From: JAHJTW01 sp964545545
GTDB taxonomy: Bacteria; Krumholzibacteriota; Krumholzibacteriia; LZORAL124-64-63
Assembly (NCBI GenBank): GCA_964545545.1
Contig: CAZJGK010000061.1
Location: 1 to 21,222, forward strand
Reading direction: 5' to 3'
Length of the DNA stretch: 21,222 nucleotides
Below the pieces are notes generated by a model that worked only from the letters and a program-made list of their open reading frames with translations, ran no database searches and was not told where the DNA came from. Within the stretch, counting starts at the first letter, position 1. Every line of letters begins with the position of its first letter. Made by a program: the position numbers and the translations under genes. Shown here piece after piece: positions 16,586-21,222 of the stretch.

Positions 16586-16654
16586 AGGGGACAGGGCTTC
16601 CAGGGGGGACCGCCTCGTAATCCTTGATGTCATGGGAAATTTCAAATATTTGTA

Positions 16655-16683
16655 TTGACAGTTATTTTGGCGGGCGGTTTGAT
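16655..16683 (+). promoter_or_regulatory. Promoter of the HU-family gene
   Basis: A perfect -35 TTGACA (16655-16660) is followed after 17 bases by TTTGAT (16678-16683), 4 of 6 matches to the -10 consensus. Transcription would start near 16690, directly before the AAAGGAGGT ribosome site, giving a leader of under 20 bases. Upstream are two AT-rich palindromes, GAAATTTC (16636-16643) and CAAATATTTG (16643-16652), possibly an operator or an UP-like element. Confidence 0.65.
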
Positions 16684-16706
16684 CCTCGAGAAAGGAGGTG
16701 GGGTTC

Positions 16707-17003
16707 ATGAACAAAACCGAACTCACCGAACAACTCTCAGAGAAGACAGGGATGAGCAAGGCCGCATCCAAGCGGGTCATCGACGCGATTTTTTCCACCA
16801 CACCCCGTGAAGGCATCATCGCCACTGCGGTAGCCAAGGGAGACCGGGTTCAGATCACCGGTTTCGGAACCTTCGAGCAACGCAAACGCAAGAAGCGCAC
16901 GGGTCGTAATCCTCAGACCGGGGCTGCGATGACCATTCCAGCCGCCAAGTATCCGGCATTTGTGGCAGGCAAGAGCCTGAAGGAAAGGGTTCAGAAGAAG
17001 TAA
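16707..17003 (+). CDS. hup: HU/IHF-family DNA-binding protein
   Basis: This 98-residue histone-like protein begins 'MNKTELTEQLSEKTGMSKAAS' and has the family core 'GDRVQITGFGTFEQRKRKKRTGRNPQTGAAMTIPA', including the beta-arm Arg-Asn-Pro (RNP) that intercalates in DNA, and ends 'KYPAFVAGKSLKERVQKK'. HU bends and compacts DNA. I chose ATG at 16707, seven bases after AAAGGAGGT (16691-16699); an in-frame GTG at 16698 lies inside that ribosome site. The gene is monocistronic, with its own promoter and intrinsic terminator. HU versus IHF cannot be settled from sequence alone, but the lack of extensions favours HU. Confidence 0.93.
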   Translation: MNKTELTEQLSEKTGMSKAASKRVIDAIFSTTPREGIIATAVAKGDRVQITGFGTFEQRKRKKRTGRNPQTGAAMTIPAAKYPAFVAGKSLKERVQKK

Positions 17004-17021
17004 AACCCTGCCCGGAGACAA

Positions 17022-17056
17022 GCAAGGGTCGCTCTTGGGCGGCCCTTGTGCTTTTT
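17022..17056 (+). terminator. Rho-independent terminator after the HU gene
   Basis: CAAGGGTCGC (17023-17032) pairs with GCGGCCCTTG (17039-17048): 10 pairs including one G-T, with loop TCTTGG. TTTTT follows at 17052-17056. It lies about 20 bases after the HU stop and insulates it from the next promoter. Confidence 0.85.
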
Positions 17057-17075
17057 CCTGCCCTTCAGGGGATCA

Positions 17076-17104
17076 TTGCCTGCACGCGGGGCGGGGGTTA
17101 TAAT
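17076..17104 (+). promoter_or_regulatory. Strong sigma70-type promoter for the candidate selenoprotein gene
   Basis: TTGCCT (17076-17081) and a perfect TATAAT (17099-17104) are spaced by 17 bases. Transcription would start near 17110-17112, leaving a leader of about 90 bases. It follows the HU terminator directly, so the downstream gene is independently transcribed. Confidence 0.72.
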
Positions 17105-17153
17105 TCAGGGAACCAGCGGCCGCAGGAGGGGTTTCAGATTGGCCCCATCTTAG

Positions 17154-17165
17154 GTTCCCGGGAAC
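17154..17165. promoter_or_regulatory. Perfect 12-base palindrome in the selenoprotein gene leader
   Basis: GTTCCCGGGAAC is self-complementary over 12 bases, between the promoter and start codon. GGGAACC at 17108-17114, near the expected transcription start, is also complementary to GGTTCCC at 17153-17159. The palindrome could be an operator for a dimeric regulator, or the repeats could form alternative leader folds. No matching regulator was identified. Confidence 0.45.
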
Positions 17166-17200
17166 ATCCATTTTTCATCCTGGCTCTGCAGGAAGGTGAC

Positions 17201-18586
17201 ATGATGACCATTCGCAACGGATTGAACCGCTCACAGGTGCTGTGGGCAGTTCTGGCCCTTCTGGCCCTGGCTTTCGCCGCCACCGCCGCCATGGCTGCCC
17301 CGGCCGAGAGTAAGCCGGCCAAGGGCGACAAGGGTGACTGGAAAAATCTCCAACTTGTCTATACAACCGACATCAAGGGCAAGATAGAGCCGTGTGGGTG
17401 AAAGGCTCACCCGCGTGGCGGACTAGCCCGGAGGGCTAGTTTTTTGGATAGTATCTGGGAAAAAGGTGTGCCCGTTCTGCAGCTCGATGGGGGTGACCTC
17501 TTCGGTCCCCGCAACCAGAACGAACGCTTCCAAACCGAATTCCTGTGCCAGGAAATCGGGGATTTCGGCGTCGATGCCATCGGTCTCGGTGAGCAGGATC
17601 TCAATTACGGCCTGAAATTCCTGCATTCCATGATGGACAAGTACAAACTGCCGTTCACCAATGCGAACGTCAAGGATACCGCTACGGGCAAGTTGATCCT
17701 GCCGGAATACCTGGTGGTCAAGCGGGGCGGCATCACGTTCGGCATCGTGAGTGTGCTGGACCCGGCTCAGAAGATCATCACCATGTCCGCGAATGACAGC
17801 CAGTTCGAGGTCGCGGATCCGGTGGCGGTGCTGCGGGATCTGGTGCCGCGGATGCGGGAAAAGGTCGACACCGTGATTTTGCTCGGGCATCTCGGGGATT
17901 CCAGGACCGATGAGGTGGTCAAGGAAATCCAGGGCATCGACATTTCCGTGACCGGGCATACCTATCGCAACATCACCAACGAGCGGATCCTCAACGACAC
18001 GGCCATGCTCGGCGCATCATATGAAGACCGGTACCTCGGGGATGCCGACATGTATATCGATGATGCCAACGGCAAGGTCATGGCGGTTTCCGTCGAAGTC
18101 ACGGCCATGGACGACAAGATTGCGGACAACAAGGAAATGCTGGAAAAGATCAAGGACTTCAAGCAGCGGTTTACTGAATTCAAGGAAGCCAAGCGGGCGG
18201 CGTATCCGCGGACCTTCGGCTCGGACCAGGAGAACTTCCTTGGGGACCGCACCTGCAAGAACTGCCATGAGGATGTCTGGAAAGGGTATGTCAAGTCGGG
18301 ACACATGAGGGCGTTCATGGCCCTGCGCAACAAGGGGCAGCACTTTGAACCCGATTGTCTGGTCTGTCACACGACGGGTTACCAGTACAAGAACGGGTAC
18401 GATGACGAGAGTCCATACAACCAACTGGTGAATGTACAGTGTGAAGCCTGTCACGGTTACGGGACCCAGCATGCGCGGGATGGGAAATGGGTGATGCAGG
18501 CCAAGGACTCCTGCATCAGATGCCACGACAAGGAAAACAGCCCGAACTTTAACTATGACACTTACTGGGCCAAGATCAAACACTAG
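17201..18586 (+). CDS. Candidate selenoprotein: exported metallophosphoesterase-like domain fused to tetrahaem cytochrome c, in-frame UGA (Sec67)
   Basis: Read through the TGA at 17399-17401, this is one 461-residue protein. It has a signal peptide (hydrophobic core about 14-30, cleavage after A-M-A at 30-32). A 5'-nucleotidase/UshA-like region follows, with 'YTTDIKGKIEPCG-U' (D57, C65, U67), 'GGLARRA' (73-79), 'DGGDLFGP' (D99), 'GLGEQDLNYG', N156, 'LLGHLG' (H230) and 'VTGHTY' (H253). Four CxxCH haem sites follow: C352-H356, C386-H390, C414-H418 and C438-H442. The usual metal ligand DxH is D57-x-K59 and GNH(D/E) is GEQD, so classic phosphatase activity may be lost. The UGA lies where relatives I recall have Cys (CGC). 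I recall NCBI naming 'UshA-like (seleno)protein', unchecked. ATG at 17201, or 17204, after AGGAAGGTG. A TTG at 17444 would start a shorter, signal-less product. Reaction unknown; a periplasmic redox role is inferred from the haems and Cys-Gly-Sec. Confidence 0.85.
17399..17445 (+). promoter_or_regulatory. UGA(Sec) codon with candidate bacterial SECIS hairpin
   Basis: After the TGA at 17399-17401, CTAGCCC (17423-17429) pairs perfectly with GGGCTAG (17433-17439) around a GGA loop that begins 28 bases past the TGA. A G in the first two loop positions and this distance fit the loose bacterial SECIS rules as I know them. A second stem, GTGGGTG (17394-17400) with CACCCGC (17408-17414), surrounds the UGA itself. 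Six Ts (17440-17445) directly follow the main stem, so it also resembles an intrinsic terminator. Confidence 0.7.
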
Positions 18587-19379
18587 CCGGCTTGCCGTTC
18601 TGGCGGCCTGTCTGGTTGCCTTCCAGGGCATGAGCGTTCCGGCTCATGCCCTGGATCTGTTCACCCTCTGGCAGCAACAGGAGGTCCCCCTGGATCTGAC
18701 TCCCGGCTCCCGGGTGGATTACCGCCACCAGGTCATGTCCGGAGGCCGCAGAAAAACCGATCTGACCCGCATTGCCTGCTTGCCTGCTCCCGCTGGCGCC
18801 CCCGACGGGGCCCTGGTTTTCGAGATCCTGCCCCTTACCGAGACCGATGACGGTTCCGTGCACCCGGTTCCCGGCCAGGGGGTGTGGCTGCTGGTTTCCG
18901 GGGATATCGCCAGCCGGCACGGCGATCTGATAGACCGGGTTCGGGAAGCCTGGCAATGGGAGGACGGCCGGTCCCGTCCCCTGTCCCTGGATGAAATGCG
19001 CCAGGATCCCCTGGCCGCAGGGATCCTGCATTCCGGGTTTGTGGCCGATGAAGTCCGCAAGGGCGATCCCACCACCCGGATTATTTCGGGTCGCCAGTTC
19101 CTGTGCGACCAGCTGGTGCTCAGTGCGCGGGACACCCAGAGCGTCAATCTCCCGGCGGGCCGGATGACCCAGGTAACGTCTCACGAGGTCACGGCTGCGT
19201 TCAACCCGGAGCTCCCTCTGCTGGGGCTGGCGTATGCCACCGAAAGGACCAGTGCCGAGTCGAAATTCGATGCGCCTAATCCCCGGATTAACGCGCCACC
19301 GGCCAGAATTCGGGTGGAAGTGATGGAAATGATCGATTTCAGCCGCGACGCCCATTCTCGCCTGGGTCGGGGTCATTGA
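18555..19379 (+). CDS. Exported protein of unknown function
   Basis: I do not recognise this 274-residue protein. It has an N-terminal signal peptide: Arg at 7 and 12, hydrophobic stretch about 13-25, and cleavage most likely after A-H-A at 30-32. L16-A-A-C19 resembles a lipobox, but the hydrophobic run before it is only a few residues, so a lipoprotein is less likely. The mature part is a soluble, mixed alpha/beta-looking sequence with two cysteines and no known motif. The ATG at 18555 lies 32 bases inside the end of the upstream selenoprotein gene, in another frame, so the two are probably co-transcribed and perhaps functionally linked in the periplasm. Its stop overlaps the -35 box of the next gene. 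Confidence 0.75.
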   Translation: MTLTGPRSNTSRLAVLAACLVAFQGMSVPAHALDLFTLWQQQEVPLDLTPGSRVDYRHQVMSGGRRKTDLTRIACLPAPAGAPDGALVFEILPLTETDDGSVHPVPGQGVWLLVSGDIASRHGDLIDRVREAWQWEDGRSRPLSLDEMRQDPLAAGILHSGFVADEVRKGDPTTRIISGRQFLCDQLVLSARDTQSVNLPAGRMTQVTSHEVTAAFNPELPLLGLAYATERTSAESKFDAPNPRINAPPARIRVEVMEMIDFSRDAHSRLGRGH

Positions 19380-19405
19380 CCCTGCTCCGGCATTCGTGAT
19401 ATAAT
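19376..19405 (+). promoter_or_regulatory. Strong promoter predicted to give a leaderless exonuclease mRNA
   Basis: TTGACC (19376-19381, 5 of 6) and a perfect TATAAT (19400-19405) are separated by 18 bases. The ATG of the exonuclease is at 19412, the seventh base after the -10 box, where transcription should begin. No ribosome site lies between, so the message should be leaderless. Confidence 0.75.
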
Positions 19406-19411
19406 ATCCAC

Positions 19412-20251
19412 ATGATTTCCAATGATCTTAAAGCCTTCCGGGCAGAGGCTTTCGAGTTTCTGCTGGTTCAACAGATTCCTTTGCCCACGCCTGTCATCGC
19501 GCGGCATCTTTTTGGCGCCCACCGTCACGAGATGCCCGAAACCCAGGTTGTGGTGAGGGCTTTGCTCAAGGCCGATCCCCGCTTTGTGGAAACTCATGAC
19601 CGGTGCTGGTCCGTGCTGGAATCCCCCCTGATGGAGCGGGAACTGTTCGACACGACCTATGCCGTCGTTGATCTGGAAACCACCGGCAGCGTTATCGGTG
19701 TGGATGAAATCATCGAGATCGGCGTTTTTCACGTTCGCAAGGGCCGGATCACGCGCAAGCTCGACACCCGGGTGTGGACGGATCGCCCCATCCCCCCCTG
19801 GGTGGGACGGTTGACCGGGATTCACAACGAGGATCTCCAGGGGGCGCCCACATTCTCGGATATTTCCAGCCGCTTACTCAAACTTTTGGACGGCCATGTT
19901 TTTGTGGCCCACGATATCCGTTTCGACCTGCCGTTTCTACGTTGGGAATTCGCCCGCAGGGGCTTGTCCCTGCCTGCCGTGACGGGGCTGTGCACGCTGC
20001 AGCTGTCCCGGAAACTGTGGCCGGATCTTGCCAGCCGCAGCTTGACCGATCTGGCGAAACATTTCGGCATCGAGCATGATAATCCCCACCGGGCAGCCGA
20101 CGATGCCGGCGCCACGGCAGGCGTTCTGGTCAGCGCTTTGCAGGCAGCCAGAAAGGCCGGAGCGAAGGAGCTGGGTCAACTCTTCACCTTTGGTGATGAG
20201 CGTGAACCGGCCGCCGATCAGGCTCTGGCCGCCCGCTCCGCCGAATCCTGA
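19412..20251 (+). CDS. DEDDh 3'-5' exonuclease (DNA polymerase III epsilon-like) with N-terminal winged-helix-like region
   Basis: The 279-residue protein has an RNase T/DnaQ-type exonuclease domain at about 80-245. ExoI is 'VVDLETTG' (D87, E89), ExoII is 'AHDIRFDLPFL' (D172) and ExoIII is 'HRAADDA' (H226, D231); the catalytic set is complete. The first 75 residues form a separate region, 'FEFLLVQQIPLPTPVIARHLFG' then 'RALLKADPRFVETHDRCWSVL', resembling HARE-HTH or related winged-helix domains (that part is inference). There is no polymerase, UvrC-like or BRCT domain. It could proofread or act in repair or RNA trimming; it is not clearly the replicative epsilon subunit, so I give no symbol. 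ATG at 19412 lacks a Shine-Dalgarno and lies at the predicted transcription start. Confidence 0.85.
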   Translation: MISNDLKAFRAEAFEFLLVQQIPLPTPVIARHLFGAHRHEMPETQVVVRALLKADPRFVETHDRCWSVLESPLMERELFDTTYAVVDLETTGSVIGVDEIIEIGVFHVRKGRITRKLDTRVWTDRPIPPWVGRLTGIHNEDLQGAPTFSDISSRLLKLLDGHVFVAHDIRFDLPFLRWEFARRGLSLPAVTGLCTLQLSRKLWPDLASRSLTDLAKHFGIEHDNPHRAADDAGATAGVLVSALQAARKAGAKELGQLFTFGDEREPAADQALAARSAES

Positions 20252-20297
20252 TCCATCCTGAACCTGGAAATGACTTCGGAAAAGTTTCCCCGCCCGG

Positions 20298-20326
20298 TTG
20301 ACTCCGCCGGGTTTATGGGATAGGAT
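20298..20326 (+). promoter_or_regulatory. Promoter for the two small cysteine-motif proteins
   Basis: TTGACT (20298-20303, 5 of 6) and TAGGAT (20321-20326, 4 of 6) are spaced by 17 bases, giving a leader of about 75 bases. CCCGG and CCGGG flank the -35 and could form a weak hairpin ending the exonuclease mRNA (GGGTTT follows), but this is not a convincing terminator. Confidence 0.55.
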
Positions 20327-20408
20327 GCTTGGCATTATCTGCTTAGGTGATGGAGGTTCTGCGGGTCCGTCCCCGGTTGATACCTTCCCCAGATTCAAGG
20401 AGGAACCC

Positions 20409-20588
20409 ATGGCTGCCATCAAGGAAGATGACTTTCTGGTCAGGGATGCTAGTTTTGTAAAGTATGAACGCCTGCTGTCCAAGGCGGAGTCCGAAGGCAG
20501 AATCGACGGCCCCAACAAGTGCCTCGTCTGTGGCATGCATTACCTGTCCAAGGAAGAGGCCGATGCCTGTTGCAAGATTGTTACCTGA
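20409..20588 (+). CDS. Small 59-residue protein with CxxC...CC motif, function unknown
   Basis: I do not recognise this protein. It is 59 residues, acidic and lysine-rich in the first half ('MAAIKEDDFLVRDASFVKYE'), and ends in a cysteine cluster: C38-L-V-C41 and C54-C55 ('KEEADACCKIVT'). Four cysteines in that arrangement suggest one small zinc site. AAGGAGG at 20397-20403 lies five bases before the ATG, a strong ribosome site, which sets the start; the upstream in-frame codons are not used. The next gene starts 9 bases after its stop, so the two form an operon. Confidence 0.8.
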   Translation: MAAIKEDDFLVRDASFVKYERLLSKAESEGRIDGPNKCLVCGMHYLSKEEADACCKIVT

Positions 20589-20597
20589 GTGCTCCCC

Positions 20598-21200
20598 ATG
20601 AAATGCAAACAGTACTGTTCAGTCTGTAAGCAATGGCTGGACATGGAAGTCGTATCCAACGGCGACGATGAGGAGGACGACGGCGTCACCTGGTTTCGTT
20701 GTCCCGGTTGCCAAGGGTTTTTGCCGAAGCTTACGTCCGAGACAGATGGGGAAATGGAAGGCGAGAGCCCTGCGCAGGCCCCGGAAGATCCTGCACCGGC
20801 GACGGTCGATTCCCCAGCCGAACCTGCCGACCCGGAACTTGACGAGGGCATGCCCGGGAGCAGTCCCGACGAATGGCTCGCCGGAACCGAATTTACTTCC
20901 TTGGCTGAGGTCACCGAAACGCCGGAACTAATCGAAGCGGACGGGGATTCCCCTGAGGATTCGGTTGCCTCCGAACCACTGGCCGAATACGCGGCCATGC
21001 TGGCCGAGATGGATCCTGAAAAGTCGGAACCATATCGGCCCTGGAATTCCTACCGGATTGGACAATGCGTTCTGCACCTGGCATGGGACGATTGCGGAGT
21101 TGTGGTAGGGAAAGAATCCCTTCCCGGCGGGCGACAGGTCATCAAGTGCTTTTTCTCGGAAACCGGCATTGTGCGGTTGATCGAGAACGCTCCCCGGTGA
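20598..21200 (+). CDS. Zinc-ribbon / acidic linker / Tudor-like (DUF3553/UvrD-C-like) protein
   Basis: The 200-residue protein starts with a probable zinc ribbon: C7-S-V-C10 and C35-P-G-C38, with an acidic loop between. About 45-145 is a strongly acidic, Pro/Ala/Glu-rich, probably disordered linker. The C-terminus 'YRIGQCVLHLAWDDCGVVVGKES' to 'VIKCFFSETGIVRLIENA' (152-197) follows the pattern 'G..V.H..fG.GvV......v.V.F...G.k.L' seen in the small Tudor-like fold at the end of UvrD/PcrA and in CarD-type RNA-polymerase-binding domains; this is inference from pattern. Start ATG 20598 (or in-frame GTG 20589) has no strong ribosome site and probably relies on coupling to the small gene 9 bases upstream. 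It may be an RNA-polymerase or nucleic-acid-associated factor. Confidence 0.75.
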   Translation: MKCKQYCSVCKQWLDMEVVSNGDDEEDDGVTWFRCPGCQGFLPKLTSETDGEMEGESPAQAPEDPAPATVDSPAEPADPELDEGMPGSSPDEWLAGTEFTSLAEVTETPELIEADGDSPEDSVASEPLAEYAAMLAEMDPEKSEPYRPWNSYRIGQCVLHLAWDDCGVVVGKESLPGGRQVIKCFFSETGIVRLIENAPR

Positions 21201-21222
21201 CGGCCATGTTGCGGCCCTCAAT

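Noticed and set aside
16560..16630. Possible cyclic-di-GMP or other riboswitch after lptD
   Set aside because: Some GC-rich stems and a GAAA-containing loop are suggestive, but the conserved core sequences of known classes could not be found, and the region lies upstream of the likely HU promoter.
16443..16658. 71-codon plus-strand frame after lptD
   Set aside because: It overlaps the lptD end in another frame, has no ribosome site and resembles nothing.
17201..17443. Pseudogene or sequencing error as the explanation for the TGA at 17399
   Set aside because: Frame and motifs continue unchanged after the TGA, with a hairpin at SECIS distance and the stop at a Cys position. A TGA-for-TGC/TGT base error cannot be excluded from sequence alone, so re-sequencing remains a test.
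17444..18586. Separate gene starting at TTG 17444
   Set aside because: It would lack a signal peptide, needed for c-type haem attachment in the periplasm, and would lose the conserved 'GGLARRA' segment. No ribosome site precedes it.
18591..18611. Lipobox (LAAC) in the exported unknown protein
   Set aside because: Only about three hydrophobic residues precede it after Arg12; the cleavage site A-H-A after a longer hydrophobic stretch fits better.
21197..21222. Possible start of another gene at GTG 21197 or ATG 21206
   Set aside because: Only a few codons are visible before the window ends; nothing supports it beyond the overlap with a stop codon.

Overview
The window is GC-rich (roughly 60-65% by eye), gene-dense chromosomal DNA from a Gram-negative (outer-membrane) bacterium. 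An LptD-type lipopolysaccharide assembly protein, several Sec-type signal peptides and a c-type multihaem cytochrome support an outer membrane and periplasm. A PorX-type response regulator (receiver plus alkaline-phosphatase/PglZ-like domain) beside a histidine kinase with an 'AKETAHQLGTPL' H-box is a style I associate with the Bacteroidetes/FCB superphylum. High GC and the lack of Bacteroidetes-type promoters point to a less studied FCB-related lineage. That placement is inference. I saw no mobile elements, CRISPR arrays, tRNAs or rRNAs.

Layout. Positions 3-2863 (minus strand) form a compact operon: pyrF, pyrE and a polytopic GT-C-like membrane protein. From 3040 nearly everything is on the plus strand. 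serS, histidine kinase, PorX-like regulator, tsaE, tsaB and rimI (3040-8983) are spaced by 17 bases or less, or overlap. A 116-base gap with an AT-rich block and a dyad precedes accD, folC, a ROK-family sugar kinase and a very large lptD (9100-16483). A 223-base intergenic region leads to an HU-family gene (16707-17003) that has its own promoter and intrinsic terminator.

The most interesting locus is 17076-18586. A good sigma70-type promoter drives an exported protein with a metallophosphoesterase domain and a tetrahaem cytochrome c tail. Its reading frame is interrupted once by an in-frame TGA at residue 67 (17399-17401). Coding resumes in the same frame with conserved-looking sequence. The TGA falls where a cysteine would complete a Cys-Gly-Cys motif, and a perfect 7-bp stem with a G-initial loop lies about 28 bases downstream. 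I read this as a selenocysteine codon with a bacterial SECIS element, so conventional gene calling would split or truncate the gene.

The last part holds an exported protein of unknown function overlapping the selenoprotein gene, a DEDDh exonuclease with an N-terminal winged-helix-like region and an apparently leaderless promoter, and a two-gene unit of small cysteine-motif proteins (20409-21200). The second of these joins a zinc-ribbon-like N-terminus to a Tudor-like C-terminus through a long acidic linker.
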